Under the pieces are notes generated by a model. The model made no database searches. It was not told where the DNA came from and saw nothing but the letters and a program-made list of their open reading frames with translations. From NCBI GenBank assembly GCA_003427395.1, contig BFEA01000096.1:1559236-1599179 (forward strand): a stretch of DNA of 39,944 nucleotides, in the 5' to 3' direction. The stretch comes from Chara braunii (Eukaryota; Streptophyta; Charophyceae; Charales; Characeae). The translations under genes and the position numbers were made by a program. This document shows positions 1 to 9,677 of the stretch, in pieces (position 1 is the stretch's first letter; each line of letters opens with the position of its first letter).

Positions 1-140
1 AAAAAAAAAAAAAAAAAAAAAACGGATTCAACTCGAATTCAACGGGATTGAACGGGATTCAACGGGACTCAACGGGAATTCAACGGGAATTCAACGGGAT
101 TCAACAGGGTTCAACGGGATGAATTTTTTTTTTTGCTCCG
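1..140. repeat. Poly-A, short AACGGGATTC tandem repeat, poly-T
   Basis: The window opens with 22 A residues. About eight degenerate copies of a 10-12 base unit of the form AACGGGATTC follow, and the run ends in a T tract near 126-134. It is a simple microsatellite-like tract with no coding signal. The window edge cuts it, so its full extent is unknown. Confidence 0.8.
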
Positions 141-182
141 CTCGCACTTCACGACGTGTCTGAGGCCCGATGCGCTGTCGGT

Positions 183-208
183 GCGAATACCCTTACGAGG
201 GTATTCGC
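183..208. repeat. Perfect 10-bp inverted repeat, 6-nt loop
   Basis: GCGAATACCC (183-192) and GGGTATTCGC (199-208) are exact reverse complements around the loop TTACGA. Nothing downstream marks it as a terminator in a eukaryote. It resembles the hairpins at 1833-1860 and 6873-6900 in arm length and loop size, not in sequence. Confidence 0.8.
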
Positions 209-1389
209 CCTGGTTTTTGCAAGCGATAAAAACTAGTTTAGGTTTAAAGTTTAAGTATAGTGCGCCAGGCGCGGCCTCGTCTGTGACTTGCGTTGACTGG
301 ATGGTTGACTAGAATGGGGTGTGTGTGGGCGTGCGGATTTTTTAGGCGCGCGTGATCTTTTATTTGTTGGTGATTGAGGAGTCGGCGTGACCGCCGGCCA
401 GATTTTTTCCTTCTGATTAGATAGGGATTAAAAAGATTATGTCGCACTGACTGATGTGCTCGCCTGTGACCTGTGGATACGTGCAGAGGACGACATTGAC
501 GGTAATGTGATTTCTGAAGGTGTTTCGGTAGCTAGGCGCGCCGTGCAACGTCCGTTTATTTAGGCGTCTGCCGAGGCTAGACCGAGCCTTGGGCCTAGCG
601 CTACTGGTTACAGTATCGGACCTTCGTCAAAAAGATTCAGGGATCGAGATCGAGCGGCGGTGACACGGGAACTTCAGAATGGCGCGAAGGGCCCGGCAGG
701 GCTATCCCCTTTGGGTTTTGCCATCGGCAACGTAGGAGCGATATTGGCATTTTCAGTTTCTTTCCCTTCCCAACGCCTTCGCATGGGTAAAAATATTTAA
801 AAGCTTTATTATGTCTGGAGTACTTTTTTTGTGATCCGGCGTTTTCCTTTCCGTTTGATTTGGGCGTGGCGTCGGGTTTGGTGGTCGTCATGACAGTCGG
901 AAGTCTCGAGCGCGCGCCTTGCCTTGTTGACTTGCGAGTTCCCGCATGTTCGAAAGGCCGAAAAAGTTCCCTTATCCTGCCGTTGTGAAAAGCCGGACCG
1001 AGGGGTCCGACGTAGGTGCAAGTTATTGGGTGGTTGAGTGCGCGTGTGCCGCCGGGACACAGAGCGTTGCTGGGCATGTATCGGACTAGAGGGGCCAGCC
1101 GCACGAAGCTCTCCCCCACTGCGGTCTCCTAAGCCCTCACTCGGGTATTTGCCGTTGCCGCCGAGGGGCTGTACCGAGGCCAGTTGCCAGGGTCCGCATT
1201 TTAAACTGGGCCTGGCGGCAGGCCGCACCCTCAGTTCCGCGGCCAGCTGCACGTGTGGGAGCTTGGCCATTGGGGGTCCGAGGGGGCGGTGAACTCCGCC
1301 CGGGCTAAGCGGAGTGATTGGGACGCTGCGTTAAGCAGCAGCGGGCGACGGGCAGAAATTTTGCAGTTGCCAAAGAGCCCCGCTCGTGT
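209..1389. other. No recognisable gene
   Basis: GC-rich sequence with several overlapping open frames on both strands, none with recognisable motifs or convincing starts. Positions 637-1554 carry the longest minus-strand frames (107-160 codons). They overlap one another and a plus-strand frame, as expected of chance openings in GC-rich DNA. Confidence 0.6.
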
Positions 1390-1910
1390 CCTTGGTGATT
1401 TGCAACCCATGTGTGATATCGCGCCATATGCATGCGGGAGTGGAGATGGCGGGTTGCTGAGTGGGCGCGGTCTAAACAACGTAGCTCTCTCGTTCGTTAA
1501 CGAAATCGAGAGAGGGAAGAGGCACTCGCGGGGTTTTAACCCCGGGCGAATCAAACTGTAGTGTTAGTTTGAGCGATAGGTTAGTAGAAATAGAGGTTAG
1601 TGGCGAAGAGGGTGCGCCGAACTATGGTGGAGCAACGAGGGAGAGAGGAGTGCTCGCTCGTCTCTTGATGAGAACGAGCGAGGGAGGAGGCGTTCCGGAG
1701 GTTTTGCGGGATGGCGACTTCGAATCCAAAGTTAGTTTTGGTAAAGGGTTAGTGAGATTAGAGGTTAGTAGTAAAAGTGGTGCGCCGAAGGGGGGCGGAG
1801 GGCTGGCTATGGCAGGAGGGAAGCTCGATATCTTGCCCGATTCTTTACGGAATCGGGCAAAGTAAACCAGTAGGTGGGGGGGTTTTGGTATTGCGAACCT
1901 GATGGTGCTG
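1390..1910. repeat. Three diverged ~170-bp units, each with its own hairpin
   Basis: GTTAGTTT recurs near 1563, 1731 and 1910, and flanking words such as GTGCGCCGAA (near 1610 and 1780) align between units. Each unit has a hairpin in a comparable place with a different stem. CTCTCTCG/CGAGAGAG lies at 1485-1514 and CTCGCTCGT/ACGAGCGAG at 1653-1682. TTGCCCGATTC/GAATCGGGCAA lies at 1833-1860 with a 6-nt loop. Similar sequence (GGARGAGGC, then GGTTTT) follows the first two hairpins. Function unknown. Confidence 0.55.
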
Positions 1911-2086
1911 TTAGTTTCAACTATAAGACAGTAGGTTCGGCGGTGTTGGTATTACGAGCTGCGCCTGGAGAAAGTAACATTGAAGAACGGAGCGTATCCG
2001 GTCGTATTTCCGCGAAACATTCATTCGGTTTGGCCAGTCCCGTCGATGAAGTAGCGCGAGGCCAGCCGCACTGTAGGCACACGCGC

Positions 2087-2088
<2 letters not shown>

Positions 2089-2165
<77 letters not shown>
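2089..2165. repeat. (AG)n microsatellite
   Basis: An uninterrupted AG dinucleotide run of about 38 copies. It opens long Ser-Leu or Arg-Glu frames on both strands, which are artefacts of the repeat. Confidence 0.98.
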
Positions 2166-2167
<2 letters not shown>

Positions 2168-4100
2168 AGTTGGTACGTGGAAAAGGGGGGTGTACCGGGC
2201 CACGTTCTAGAGGAAGATCCATCTGTTTTTGTTCGTTGCTTCTATGGGCGCTGTGGCAGGCGGGTACGGGATCAGGGGCTTGCCTGCTTGGTCAGGGTAG
2301 TGCTCAGACGGATGACGACTCCGAGAGCACGTTGTGGGAGTTAGGCTGATCACTCGAAGCCGCCCTCCTGCCCTGTCTTCGTATGAGCTGACTGATTATC
2401 GAGGCTATTGTGCCAAGCTGCGGGCTACACTGGGCGAGTTTGGCCATGGGATTGGCCGAGATATCACTGGCAGGTCCATACTGACCAGCACACAAGACAA
2501 GCGGTAGGGGATGCTTGGAGGCATCAAATCCGTCGGCCCGATGCAGTTGGTACGGCACAGTGGGAGTTGGGCCTAACCGCCACTGGCCCAGTGTATTTGA
2601 GCAAGCTCGATGCCGCCATGCAGAAAACGCTCCGTTGTGATACTGAGCGGACCGCCGGAGGGCTGAGCAGGCGGACGATTTTTTGGGAACAGCGTACGGC
2701 AGTTGGAGGGCCGGATGGCTTGCCGGCTGGTCGACGTGCTGTGAAGCCTGTCGAACGAAACAGTCGGAGGCAGGCCCCGAGAGTGTAGACTACTTGTTAG
2801 CCGCTGTGCTGCACACTTCTGGGGTTCGAAGTGGCGTGAGTTCAACCACGTGTTAGCCACATACAGAACCGTGGCTTTGAGAAGACTGTAGGAGGGGGCC
2901 GAACCTCGAATTATAGTGCCAAACAGTGCCTACGGCTGGGACAGCGGAAAAGCGGAACAGTGAGGCTGCAGACAGGCCGGTGCGAGACTCAATTGGTTGA
3001 GTAAACCTGTGGGAACCCAGCCTAGGCGAGTGTGCTGGTAGAGGCTTAGTAAGGAAGGTACAACGGGTGTCTGGGCGCGCCGCCTGCGATATAGCCAGCT
3101 AGCCACGCAGACAGTAAGAAGAAGAAGGGAACGACTGTACCTTTGATCTGCTGCTTATGCCCGGCACCGTGGCCAGATACAGTTCGACCCATGAAGCGCT
3201 GGCGGTGGAGCGAAATTGAGTGGTATGCTCAGACTAGGTTGCTGGGATTATTGCTGATTGGTTCGGGCGGCGGTGTGCAGGTTGCTGTTGCTGGTTTGTT
3301 TGACTGGGCACATGCTGCTACGAGTTGCTGTGCGTCATCATTCTAGCAGCGTGCTGCCCGTATTACTGCATAGGGCATCATGAAAGGGAGCTGGGGGATT
3401 GCATGCTCACCTATTGATTGAGGCACGACCATCCTGTCGAGCGGACTAGTGAAGAGGCAGAAGGGACATCCGTGGGAAGGGTAGGCCTGTTGAAAGAAGG
3501 TAGTGTTGCGGGCTGGGAGATCGTCAGAGTCTCGACCGCAGCAGGTGCCTTAAAGTTGACCAAGCTGCTACTTTTTGGCCACCATTGCGGGGCCCTCAGG
3601 CGCATCGAGATAACAAGGCCCTCTCCATGCGAGTCTGAGTGCACCTCTCCTGGATCTGAGAGGCTTAAAAATTCTCCTTGTGCCCTTCCTATTCGAAGTC
3701 TAGTCCTGATCAGAGAGGAAGGCGGCAGACGGGATTGCAACCCGTAATCCACGCCAAGGCCTCTGTGGGAGGTTGCCCCACCGATTGTGGGAGCTCTGCC
3801 GGAACTCAGGAGGAGTTCTGGAGGCAGGGAACTGACAGGTAACCATTGCTTTCCTGCTATACACCCCAACTATAACCCCTATTTGTATTTCCCATTGCAT
3901 CTCTGGCTGAATATATGGTGTGCAGCCCTATCCTATTTTTAGTTTGACTTTCAGGAGACTGAACCAAACTAAGCACAAGAATGTCTGCTCAAGTTCAGTT
4001 TCAACTTTATTGATTGTGTGAATTCAGATTGCTGAAAAGAACTGCATCTGGGGAAAGGCAGGATGGTGGGTTGTTTTGCTTGATGGTTGGCTGGGTCATT
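2166..4100. other. No recognisable gene
   Basis: Moderately GC-rich sequence. Open frames of up to 152 codons (for example 2408-2788 plus and 3411-3869 minus) lack recognisable motifs and ATG-led starts with coding-like composition. No LTR end, tRNA or transposase motif was seen. It may be old, unrecognisable repeat DNA. Confidence 0.5.
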
Positions 4101-4104
4101 AAGG

Positions 4105-5040
4105 CTGGGAGGTCCCCATAAGTTTGGGGAGACCCAGTGCTTTGTTTATTTTGGCTTGCATGGAGCGTCAGACCCTTCTATAAGTTTAGGGGTTTTGATT
4201 GCTCTGGAGGCTGGGATGTCCCCATAAGTTTGGGGAGACTCAGTGCTATGGTTTTTGCATAGAGGGTCAGGCTGTTCTGTAAGTTCAGGTGGCCTGACTG
4301 CTCTGACTTGTGAAGGGTCTGATTGTGCCTGATTTTCAGGGACTCGGGGCATTCAATAAGTTTTGGTGTCTTGGATTGCCTTGTTTTCATGGGGTTTTTA
4401 CTTATTTCTTTGGTTTCCGAACGAGGAGGTTTGAGCCGTTCTATAAGTTTAGGTGGCTCAACCTCTTCCTGCTCTTTATTCTAAAGAAATAGCCTTGGCA
4501 AAGGGGCAGATCCTTCTGTAAGTTCAGGGGGTCTGACTCGATGCCACACACATGATAATTCAAAGAGAAATGAAATTGGCAGAGAGTTAGATCCTTCTGT
4601 AAGTTCAGGGGGTCTGGCTCAAGGCCTCGCACATGCTGGAACCCAATGGCTATAACTTGGCTATACTTTACTACTATTTTATCTAAGAATGAGCTAATCA
4701 GACTGTTCTATAAGTTAAGGTGGTCTGACTATAGCCGTATCACAACTTGAAGAGAGTATAACTAAAAATAAAACTGGTGGTAAACTGGGGCAGACTAAAC
4801 TTAAGTTAGTTCAGTCATATGCAGCCTTAGAAGACGAATGTGAAAACAAGTATATATAACTTGGATACTTTAAACAGTTTAGGGCGACTAGAGTGGTCTA
4901 GTCATATGCCCAAAGAAGAGGAAAGCAGTTATGCCCTCTGTTCGTGTATACTTGGCCAAGTCAGAACGCTCTATAAGTTTAGGTATTCTGACTCTAGGCC
5001 TGACTAAGTTGGGTGTGTTCTGTAAGTTCAGACGGTCTGA
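4105..5040. repeat. Cluster of hairpins with conserved CTRTAAGTTYAGG loop and covarying stems
   Basis: About eleven copies of a core close to TTCTATAAGTTTAGG occur, spaced irregularly (roughly 40 to 110 bp, with one gap of about 260 bp). Most cores lie between complementary arms, and the arms differ from copy to copy. Arms seen: CTGGG..CCCC/GGGG..CCCAG (4105-4137), a near copy at 4211-4243, GTCAGGC/GCCTGAC (4266-4298), GAGGAGGTTTGAGCC/GGCTCAACCTCTTC (4423-4468), CAGATCC/GGGTCTG (4507-4535), TAATCAGAC/GTCTGACTA (4695-4731) and AGTCAGAA/TTCTGACT (4959-4993, extendable to 4954-4999). Copies near 4350 and 5020 have lost pairing. A related hairpin with a TTAAGTTA loop lies at 4793-4816. The pattern of fixed loop and compensating stems is seen directly; function is unknown. 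Confidence 0.7.
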
Positions 5041-5329
5041 CCTATGCCTTATGTAAGTTGGGTATAAAGGGCTAAATCCTTGAGCGATCATGAACTATTG
5101 TCTGTTCAGGTTGACTTGGGGATGGTGAGAGTACTTACCTTTATGGTTTGGCCTGCATGTGACTAAGTGAGGCTACTACTTGGTCCGAGTTTCAGTTTGA
5201 TAGGTAGTTGTTTTAGTCGCTCGCCACGTGCTAAAGCCATAGGAGTTAGTTTTCATTCCTGGATTTTCTGTACCAATTGTTTTACTTAGATCAATTCCTA
5301 CATTTTCTGGGAACATTTCTTATACTTGG

Positions 5330-5890
5330 CTTTGTATAAATCTTGGCAAGCTACTTTCTCTACGGGAAGCGCTGCCAAAATTTCTACAAATCCACGGAGT
5401 TAGTCAAATTTTGACTTGTCCAAGCTTGGCTGTCTTTCAGTCTTAGTAAAAATCTGGAAAGTCTCATTTTCTAGAGGGGGTGCTGCCCAAATTTTTGCTA
5501 AATCAGGGAGTTAGTCAACTTTTGGCTTGTCAAAACATGACTTGTCGTTTCCTTATACCTGACTTAGTAAAAATCTGGAAAGCCTCCTTTTCTAGAGGGA
5601 GTGTTGCCCGAATTTTTGCTAATTCAAGGAGTTAGTCAAATTTCTGACTCTCAAAGTGTAACTTGTCTAAAATTCATATATGGCTTAGTAAAAATCTGGG
5701 AAGTCTCCTTTTCAAAAGAGAGTGCTGCCTAAATTTTTGCTAATTCAAGGAGTTAGAAAAAATTGGACTTTGGGAAGTCAAAGGCCACTTCTGTCTTTCA
5801 TATTCGGGCTGATATAAATTTTGAAAAGACACCTTTCCTATAGGTAGCGCTGCTGAAATTTTTTGGATTTAGAGGAGTTAGATTATATTT
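5330..5890. repeat. ~120-bp tandem repeat, five diverged copies
   Basis: The word AATCTGGAAA or a close variant recurs at 5338, 5451, 5572, 5692 and 5812, spacings 113, 121, 120 and 120. Each unit contains TTTTCTAGAGGG-like, GTGCTGCC and GGAGTTAG words in the same order. The copies are diverged and no reading frame is conserved across them. A partial, older copy may lie upstream from about 5240. Confidence 0.8.
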
Positions 5891-7690
5891 TGACTGGTGA
5901 CGATTTTGGCAGTCCACCCGGAATAGGGGAAATTCTGTCATCAGTCTACCTTTGCTTTGAGCACCAGCTTAGAGGTAGGTCGAGGCTTAGTTGGCGGATA
6001 GTTTGAGTGAAAATGTGCGATGGAGGTTTATCCTCCGTATGCTGATGATTTAGCTTGGGCATTTGACCTACCTTGTGTTACAAGTCTTTTGGGTTGTCTG
6101 ATCCAAGATCAGGACTACATTTAGCTTGATCCCTTGAGGATCATCTTCTGTTATCACTGATAATAGGTCGGTTGCCGATTCGTCGGTTTACGATTCAACT
6201 CCTATTCATTCCTGCCACTCAACCTAAAGGTTTTAACCCTGTGGTTTATCTGTTTTGTTGTGTTTTTACCCGGACTTTATTGAATGACCACTTAACAAAG
6301 ACACTGAGTATTTTTATTGCAGGGAGGTTGCGCTGAGGTTGAGGTTTGCATGGCTAAAGCAAGGGGTATGAGAGCAGTGAATGGTTGAAGTTGACCCCGT
6401 GTAGTGCATGGACTTTCTGGTTGAATCTTTGATCTGATTGCAAGTATGCTTGGTGACTCGGACTTGGGATTTGACTGTCTGCGCTCACATACATATATAT
6501 ATGGCTGAGAAGAATCCCACTGTGACTGTGAGAAGTGATCGTCCTATATTAATAACCCTCTATATATACGTATATATATATGACTTGAGTGTTTCGTGCG
6601 GTCTATTGTGACCGCGCATAAGGGTTAAACAAATTATGTGTTTGAGAAAAAAAGGGGATCCCCTTTTATCCTTTGCTTTTTAGAGATTTTTATAGTCGGA
6701 AGTTGGTCCTGGACCGGGATTCAAGGTCCTTGTCCAGGACATCCCAAGCCCCGGACTCTGCAGGGAAGGAATTTGCCCCCGTGCAGAGCCTATTTGCCTT
6801 GCCTACCGAAACGCTCAGACCAAAGGCCGGAGGCCTCGTGGTGGCTGCACGACTACTCCTTCAGCTGTGCAATGTCGTGAGGGATTAGACCCTCACGACA
6901 CCTCGAGTCTGACACTTGAGTATCATAAGCGGTACTCGGATCCACGAGGGACCGCTTGATTATGGGCACTACATAGTACACCATCATTACGACTGCTTGC
7001 GTACGCTCGCATTGTGAGTCGATATGAGTTAGCCCTACGTCCACGCGGTTTTATACTAAGTCTCGCGCGCGACGCCTATTCGACTTTCCGCATTGGAAAG
7101 TTATGGGTTGGCTACCGAGGGGCTAGGAGCGTAGTCACGTTGTTTATCTTGTGTCGTTTTGTATGTGTGTGTGTGCGTGTTTTATCTTTGTGTTCGTAAA
7201 GTGGTGTGCGCGTGGTGTGTGGGATGCGTCCTAGTTGACCGACGACGAGTCGTGCTTGGGACCTCAGCCCCCCAAGATGTCGGGTCGCGTGCGGGTCTGA
7301 TAGAGGCGTATTACCGCGCGTACACCTGAACGAGAAGCGCCCTCGGCTGGTCCACCTCTGCGATTGCAACTGATCAGCTTTCTTACTGTGGACTGGTAGC
7401 TCGGCGGGGATACGCCCACCGAAGGGAGGTGACAGCTCCCGTATGGTGGAGGTAAGTCGTGCCTCGTGTAGGCCCTATCCTGTCGTAGGGGTTCGCGAGA
7501 GGTATGGCTGACGCACTCGGCCGGAGTGGCTTGCGGAAACTCAATGTATATTCGCGACGAGGATTAAGAACCAACTCCTTCGTGACGCGGCCGGGAGGGT
7601 CCCGCGCTGCCTCGTGCGGTGTCGGACCGATGCGCTCGACAGCGCCCTTCCCGTTGAACAGTGTTCTACAGGAAGGGTCTGTTGTACTAT
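5891..7690. other. No recognisable gene; AT-dinucleotide runs and two hairpins
   Basis: AT-rich DNA with TATATA runs near 6490-6510 and 6560-6582, then GC-richer DNA after about 6700. Perfect inverted repeats lie at 6873-6900 and 7083-7101. A GT-rich stretch lies near 7166-7190. Short frames show no motif. The part after about 7000 could include the 3' end or LTR of the adjacent minus-strand retrotransposon, but no matching second LTR was found. Confidence 0.5.
6873..6900. repeat. Perfect 11-bp inverted repeat with TGTCG/CGACA ends
   Basis: TGTCGTGAGGG (6873-6883) and CCCTCACGACA (6890-6900) are exact reverse complements around ATTAGA. The outer five bases equal the LTR ends of the giant element at 14013-38819, but nothing LTR-like lies between the arms. 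A smaller hairpin, ACTTTCC/GGAAAGT, lies at 7083-7101. Confidence 0.75.
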
Positions 7691-8491
7691 TCAATGAGGA
7701 TTCAACTGGGGCCCGAGGGCTCTCCAACGGGTACAACGGAGTTGAAATTTTTTCGTTGCACGTTGAATGGACACATAGTCCACTGGATCCCGGTTTAGGA
7801 ACTTGACCAACCTCTGTCCCGGGAATGACCCTTTTATTCCAGTACCATCAAGATCCTCAAGTTCGAAGGTGTTCAGCCCCACCCGCTTAGCGACCCGGTA
7901 GGGGCCTTTGAATCTCATTCCCAGTTGTCTAGACCATGTGCTCTCAAGGGCCGAGTTCCTAACTAGTACCATTTCCCCCACCTGGAGTGACTCCTTCCAG
8001 ATGTTTTTGACCTTGTCCCATCTTGCTTTGTCCTTCATTCGGTTATCCTCAAGTTCGAAGGTCAAACGCGGATTATCATCTAGCCTATTCCAGGTGGGTA
8101 CCAATGCCTCCACCGGGAAATCAATCTCCCTTTCATACCATAGTTCTGCTTGAATGCATTCCGTCGTCGTTTTCGGCGTCATGTTCTCTTCGAAGACTGC
8201 CTGCTTAAGGTACCGCGTCCAATTCCCCAGGTCGTCAGTCGCCAACTTAGCAATCGTTTTTTTCAAAGTCCGGTGCCTCCTTTCGACAGGCGCGTTGGCC
8301 TCAGGATGATACGGCTCAATGATCTTGATAGGCACGCACAACATCTTAAGCTTGCCTAAAACTTCCTGGTTTACTAACTCGGTCCCATTATCCGTTATGA
8401 ATCTTCGAATGAAGGGGTGCCTCAGGTAGAAATCTTCTATCCAATCGGTTACTCCCTTCCCCGTCTTTCTTTTAAGTGCCACCACCTCTAC
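7691..8491 (-). pseudogene. Integrase catalytic core (C-terminal part) and tail, Ty3/gypsy
   Basis: This is the distal part of the integrase of the minus-strand element. The second catalytic Asp is in a TDNGTE motif and the catalytic Glu is in APVERRH, about 35 residues later. Further on, VGEMVLVRNS followed by RFKGPYRV matches the GPY/F module typical of Ty3/gypsy integrase C-terminal domains. No chromodomain is evident. The first catalytic Asp lies on the other side of the inserted element, at about 9740. The frame is open for 264 codons with no internal stop. Without the insertion and its 7-bp duplication (1186 bp in all) this frame is continuous with the upstream integrase part. Confidence 0.92.
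8485..8491. repeat. Target site duplication, left copy (CCTCTAC)
   Basis: CCTCTAC at 8485-8491 is repeated at 9671-9677, directly flanking the inserted inverted-repeat element. Confidence 0.85.
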
Positions 8492-8735
8492 CTGTGTAAC
8501 ATCCCGTACGTCGTACGGGGCTTCTGTCGTACGGCCAGACGTACGGCCGTATGTACGGTTCCGTACAAAGTGACGAGCCCCCCCCCAAAAAACGAGAAAA
8601 AAATATATATATGGGGACGTAGAGCTCTTTGTGCTCTACACCCCCATATTTTTTTATTTTTTTTTGTTTTTTTTTATATTTTAAAAAAATAAAAATAATC
8701 ATAATGGGAAATAAACAAAATAGAGAAATAAAAAC

Positions 8736-8788
<53 letters not shown>

Positions 8789-8789
8789 A

Positions 8790-8830
<41 letters not shown>
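8736..8830. repeat. (TGAT)n microsatellite arm
   Basis: About 23 copies of the tetranucleotide with one variant near 8788. It is the reverse complement of the (AATC)n tract at 9263-9419 inside the same element. An A-run follows. Confidence 0.97.
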
Positions 8831-8832
<2 letters not shown>

Positions 8833-8917
8833 TAAAAAAAAAAAAAAAATGCGCACATAGGCTCGCAGGATTGAGGCCCTACGTGCGTAGGCGTGCATCG
8901 CGCATATGCGCGCGCGC

Positions 8918-8942
8918 GAGAGAGAGAGACAGAGAGATAGAG

Positions 8943-8995
<53 letters not shown>

Positions 8996-9023
8996 AAGAG
9001 GGAGAAAGAAAGAGAGAGAGAGT
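8918..9023. repeat. (GA)n and (GATA)n microsatellite
   Basis: GA repeats interrupted by a short run of GATA units near 8936-8972, then GA again with GAAA variants. This is the central part of the foldback-like element. Confidence 0.95.
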
Positions 9024-9027
9024 GGGG

Positions 9028-9228
9028 GTGTGTGTGTGCGTGTGTGTGAGTTTGCGTGTGTGTGTGTGTGTGTGTTCGCGCGCACGTATGTGTGTGTGTT
9101 CGTGCGCACGCGTTGTTGTGTGTGTGTTCGTGGGCGCGTGTATGTGTGTGTGTGCATGTGTGCGTGTGTGTTCGCGTGTGTGTGCGTGCGCGACGTGCGT
9201 GTGTGTGTGCATGTGCGTGTGTGCGTGG
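9028..9228. repeat. (GT)n / CG-interrupted microsatellite
   Basis: About 200 bases of GT repeats with frequent GCGC and TTCG interruptions. The resulting His-Thr or Cys-Val frames on both strands are repeat artefacts. Confidence 0.95.
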
Positions 9229-9262
9229 GGGTTGTGGGGGCGGGGCGGGCCGACCCTCCTCC

Positions 9263-9294
9263 AATCAATCAATCAATCAATCAATCATTCAATC

Positions 9295-9331
<37 letters not shown>

Positions 9332-9352
9332 CAATCAATCAATCAATCAATC

Positions 9353-9401
<49 letters not shown>

Positions 9402-9419
9402 CCAATCAACCAATCAATC
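9263..9419. repeat. (AATC)n microsatellite arm
   Basis: About 38 AATC units with a few ATC deletions. It is complementary to the left (TGAT)n arm. A T-run follows, as the left arm is followed by an A-run, extending the inverted symmetry. Confidence 0.97.
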
Positions 9420-9670
9420 TTTTTTTTTTTTTCCCGACCCCTCACCATCACCCCACCCGCCGCAAACCCCCGAACGAACTTTTCTTTTTTTTTCGTTTTT
9501 TCTTTACTTTGGGGGGTAACCCCCGACATGCGCACTCCCCCCACCCCCTCACATGTCAGAGACCCCCCCGGGAAGGCCGCCGAAACGGCTTATACGGCCG
9601 CACGTACAGCCCGTACGGCTGCCTGGGGGGCCGTACGGATGCCCCGTATCTGTACGGGGTGTTTCACAGG

Positions 9671-9677
9671 CCTCTAC
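9671..9677. repeat. Target site duplication, right copy (CCTCTAC)
   Basis: Second copy of the 7-bp sequence at 8485-8491, immediately after the inverted terminal repeat. Confidence 0.85.

Larger units (their letters stand above)
8492..9670. mobile_element. 1179-bp terminal-inverted-repeat / foldback-like insertion
   Basis: The left end reads CTGTGTAACATCCCGTAC. The reverse complement of the right end reads CCTGTGAAACACCCCGTAC. The terminal repeats extend about 40 bp and carry several CGTACGG motifs in both arms. It is flanked by the 7-bp duplication CCTCTAC. Internally it is almost entirely simple sequence: (TGAT)n, (GA/GATA)n, (GT)n and (ATCA)n. The first and last are reverse complements, so the whole element could fold back on itself. 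No transposase frame exists, so it would be non-autonomous. A 7-bp duplication does not clearly match hAT (8) or Mutator (9); the superfamily is left open. Confidence 0.85.

Noticed and set aside
637-1554. Overlapping frames of 107-160 codons on the minus strand
   Set aside because: Mutually overlapping in a GC-rich region, no motifs, and an equally long plus-strand frame crosses the same bases.
3730-3760. tRNA-like GGGATTGCAACCCGTAATCC
   Set aside because: Only a short stem could be drawn. No acceptor, D and anticodon arms of the right spacing were found.
4105-5040. CRISPR array
   Set aside because: The repeated part is short and lies in a loop, spacing is irregular, the arms pair with each other instead of being random spacers, and the DNA is eukaryotic.
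6873-7690. 3' LTR of the minus-strand pol element
   Set aside because: No second copy was found near 12360-14000, so an LTR pair could not be shown.
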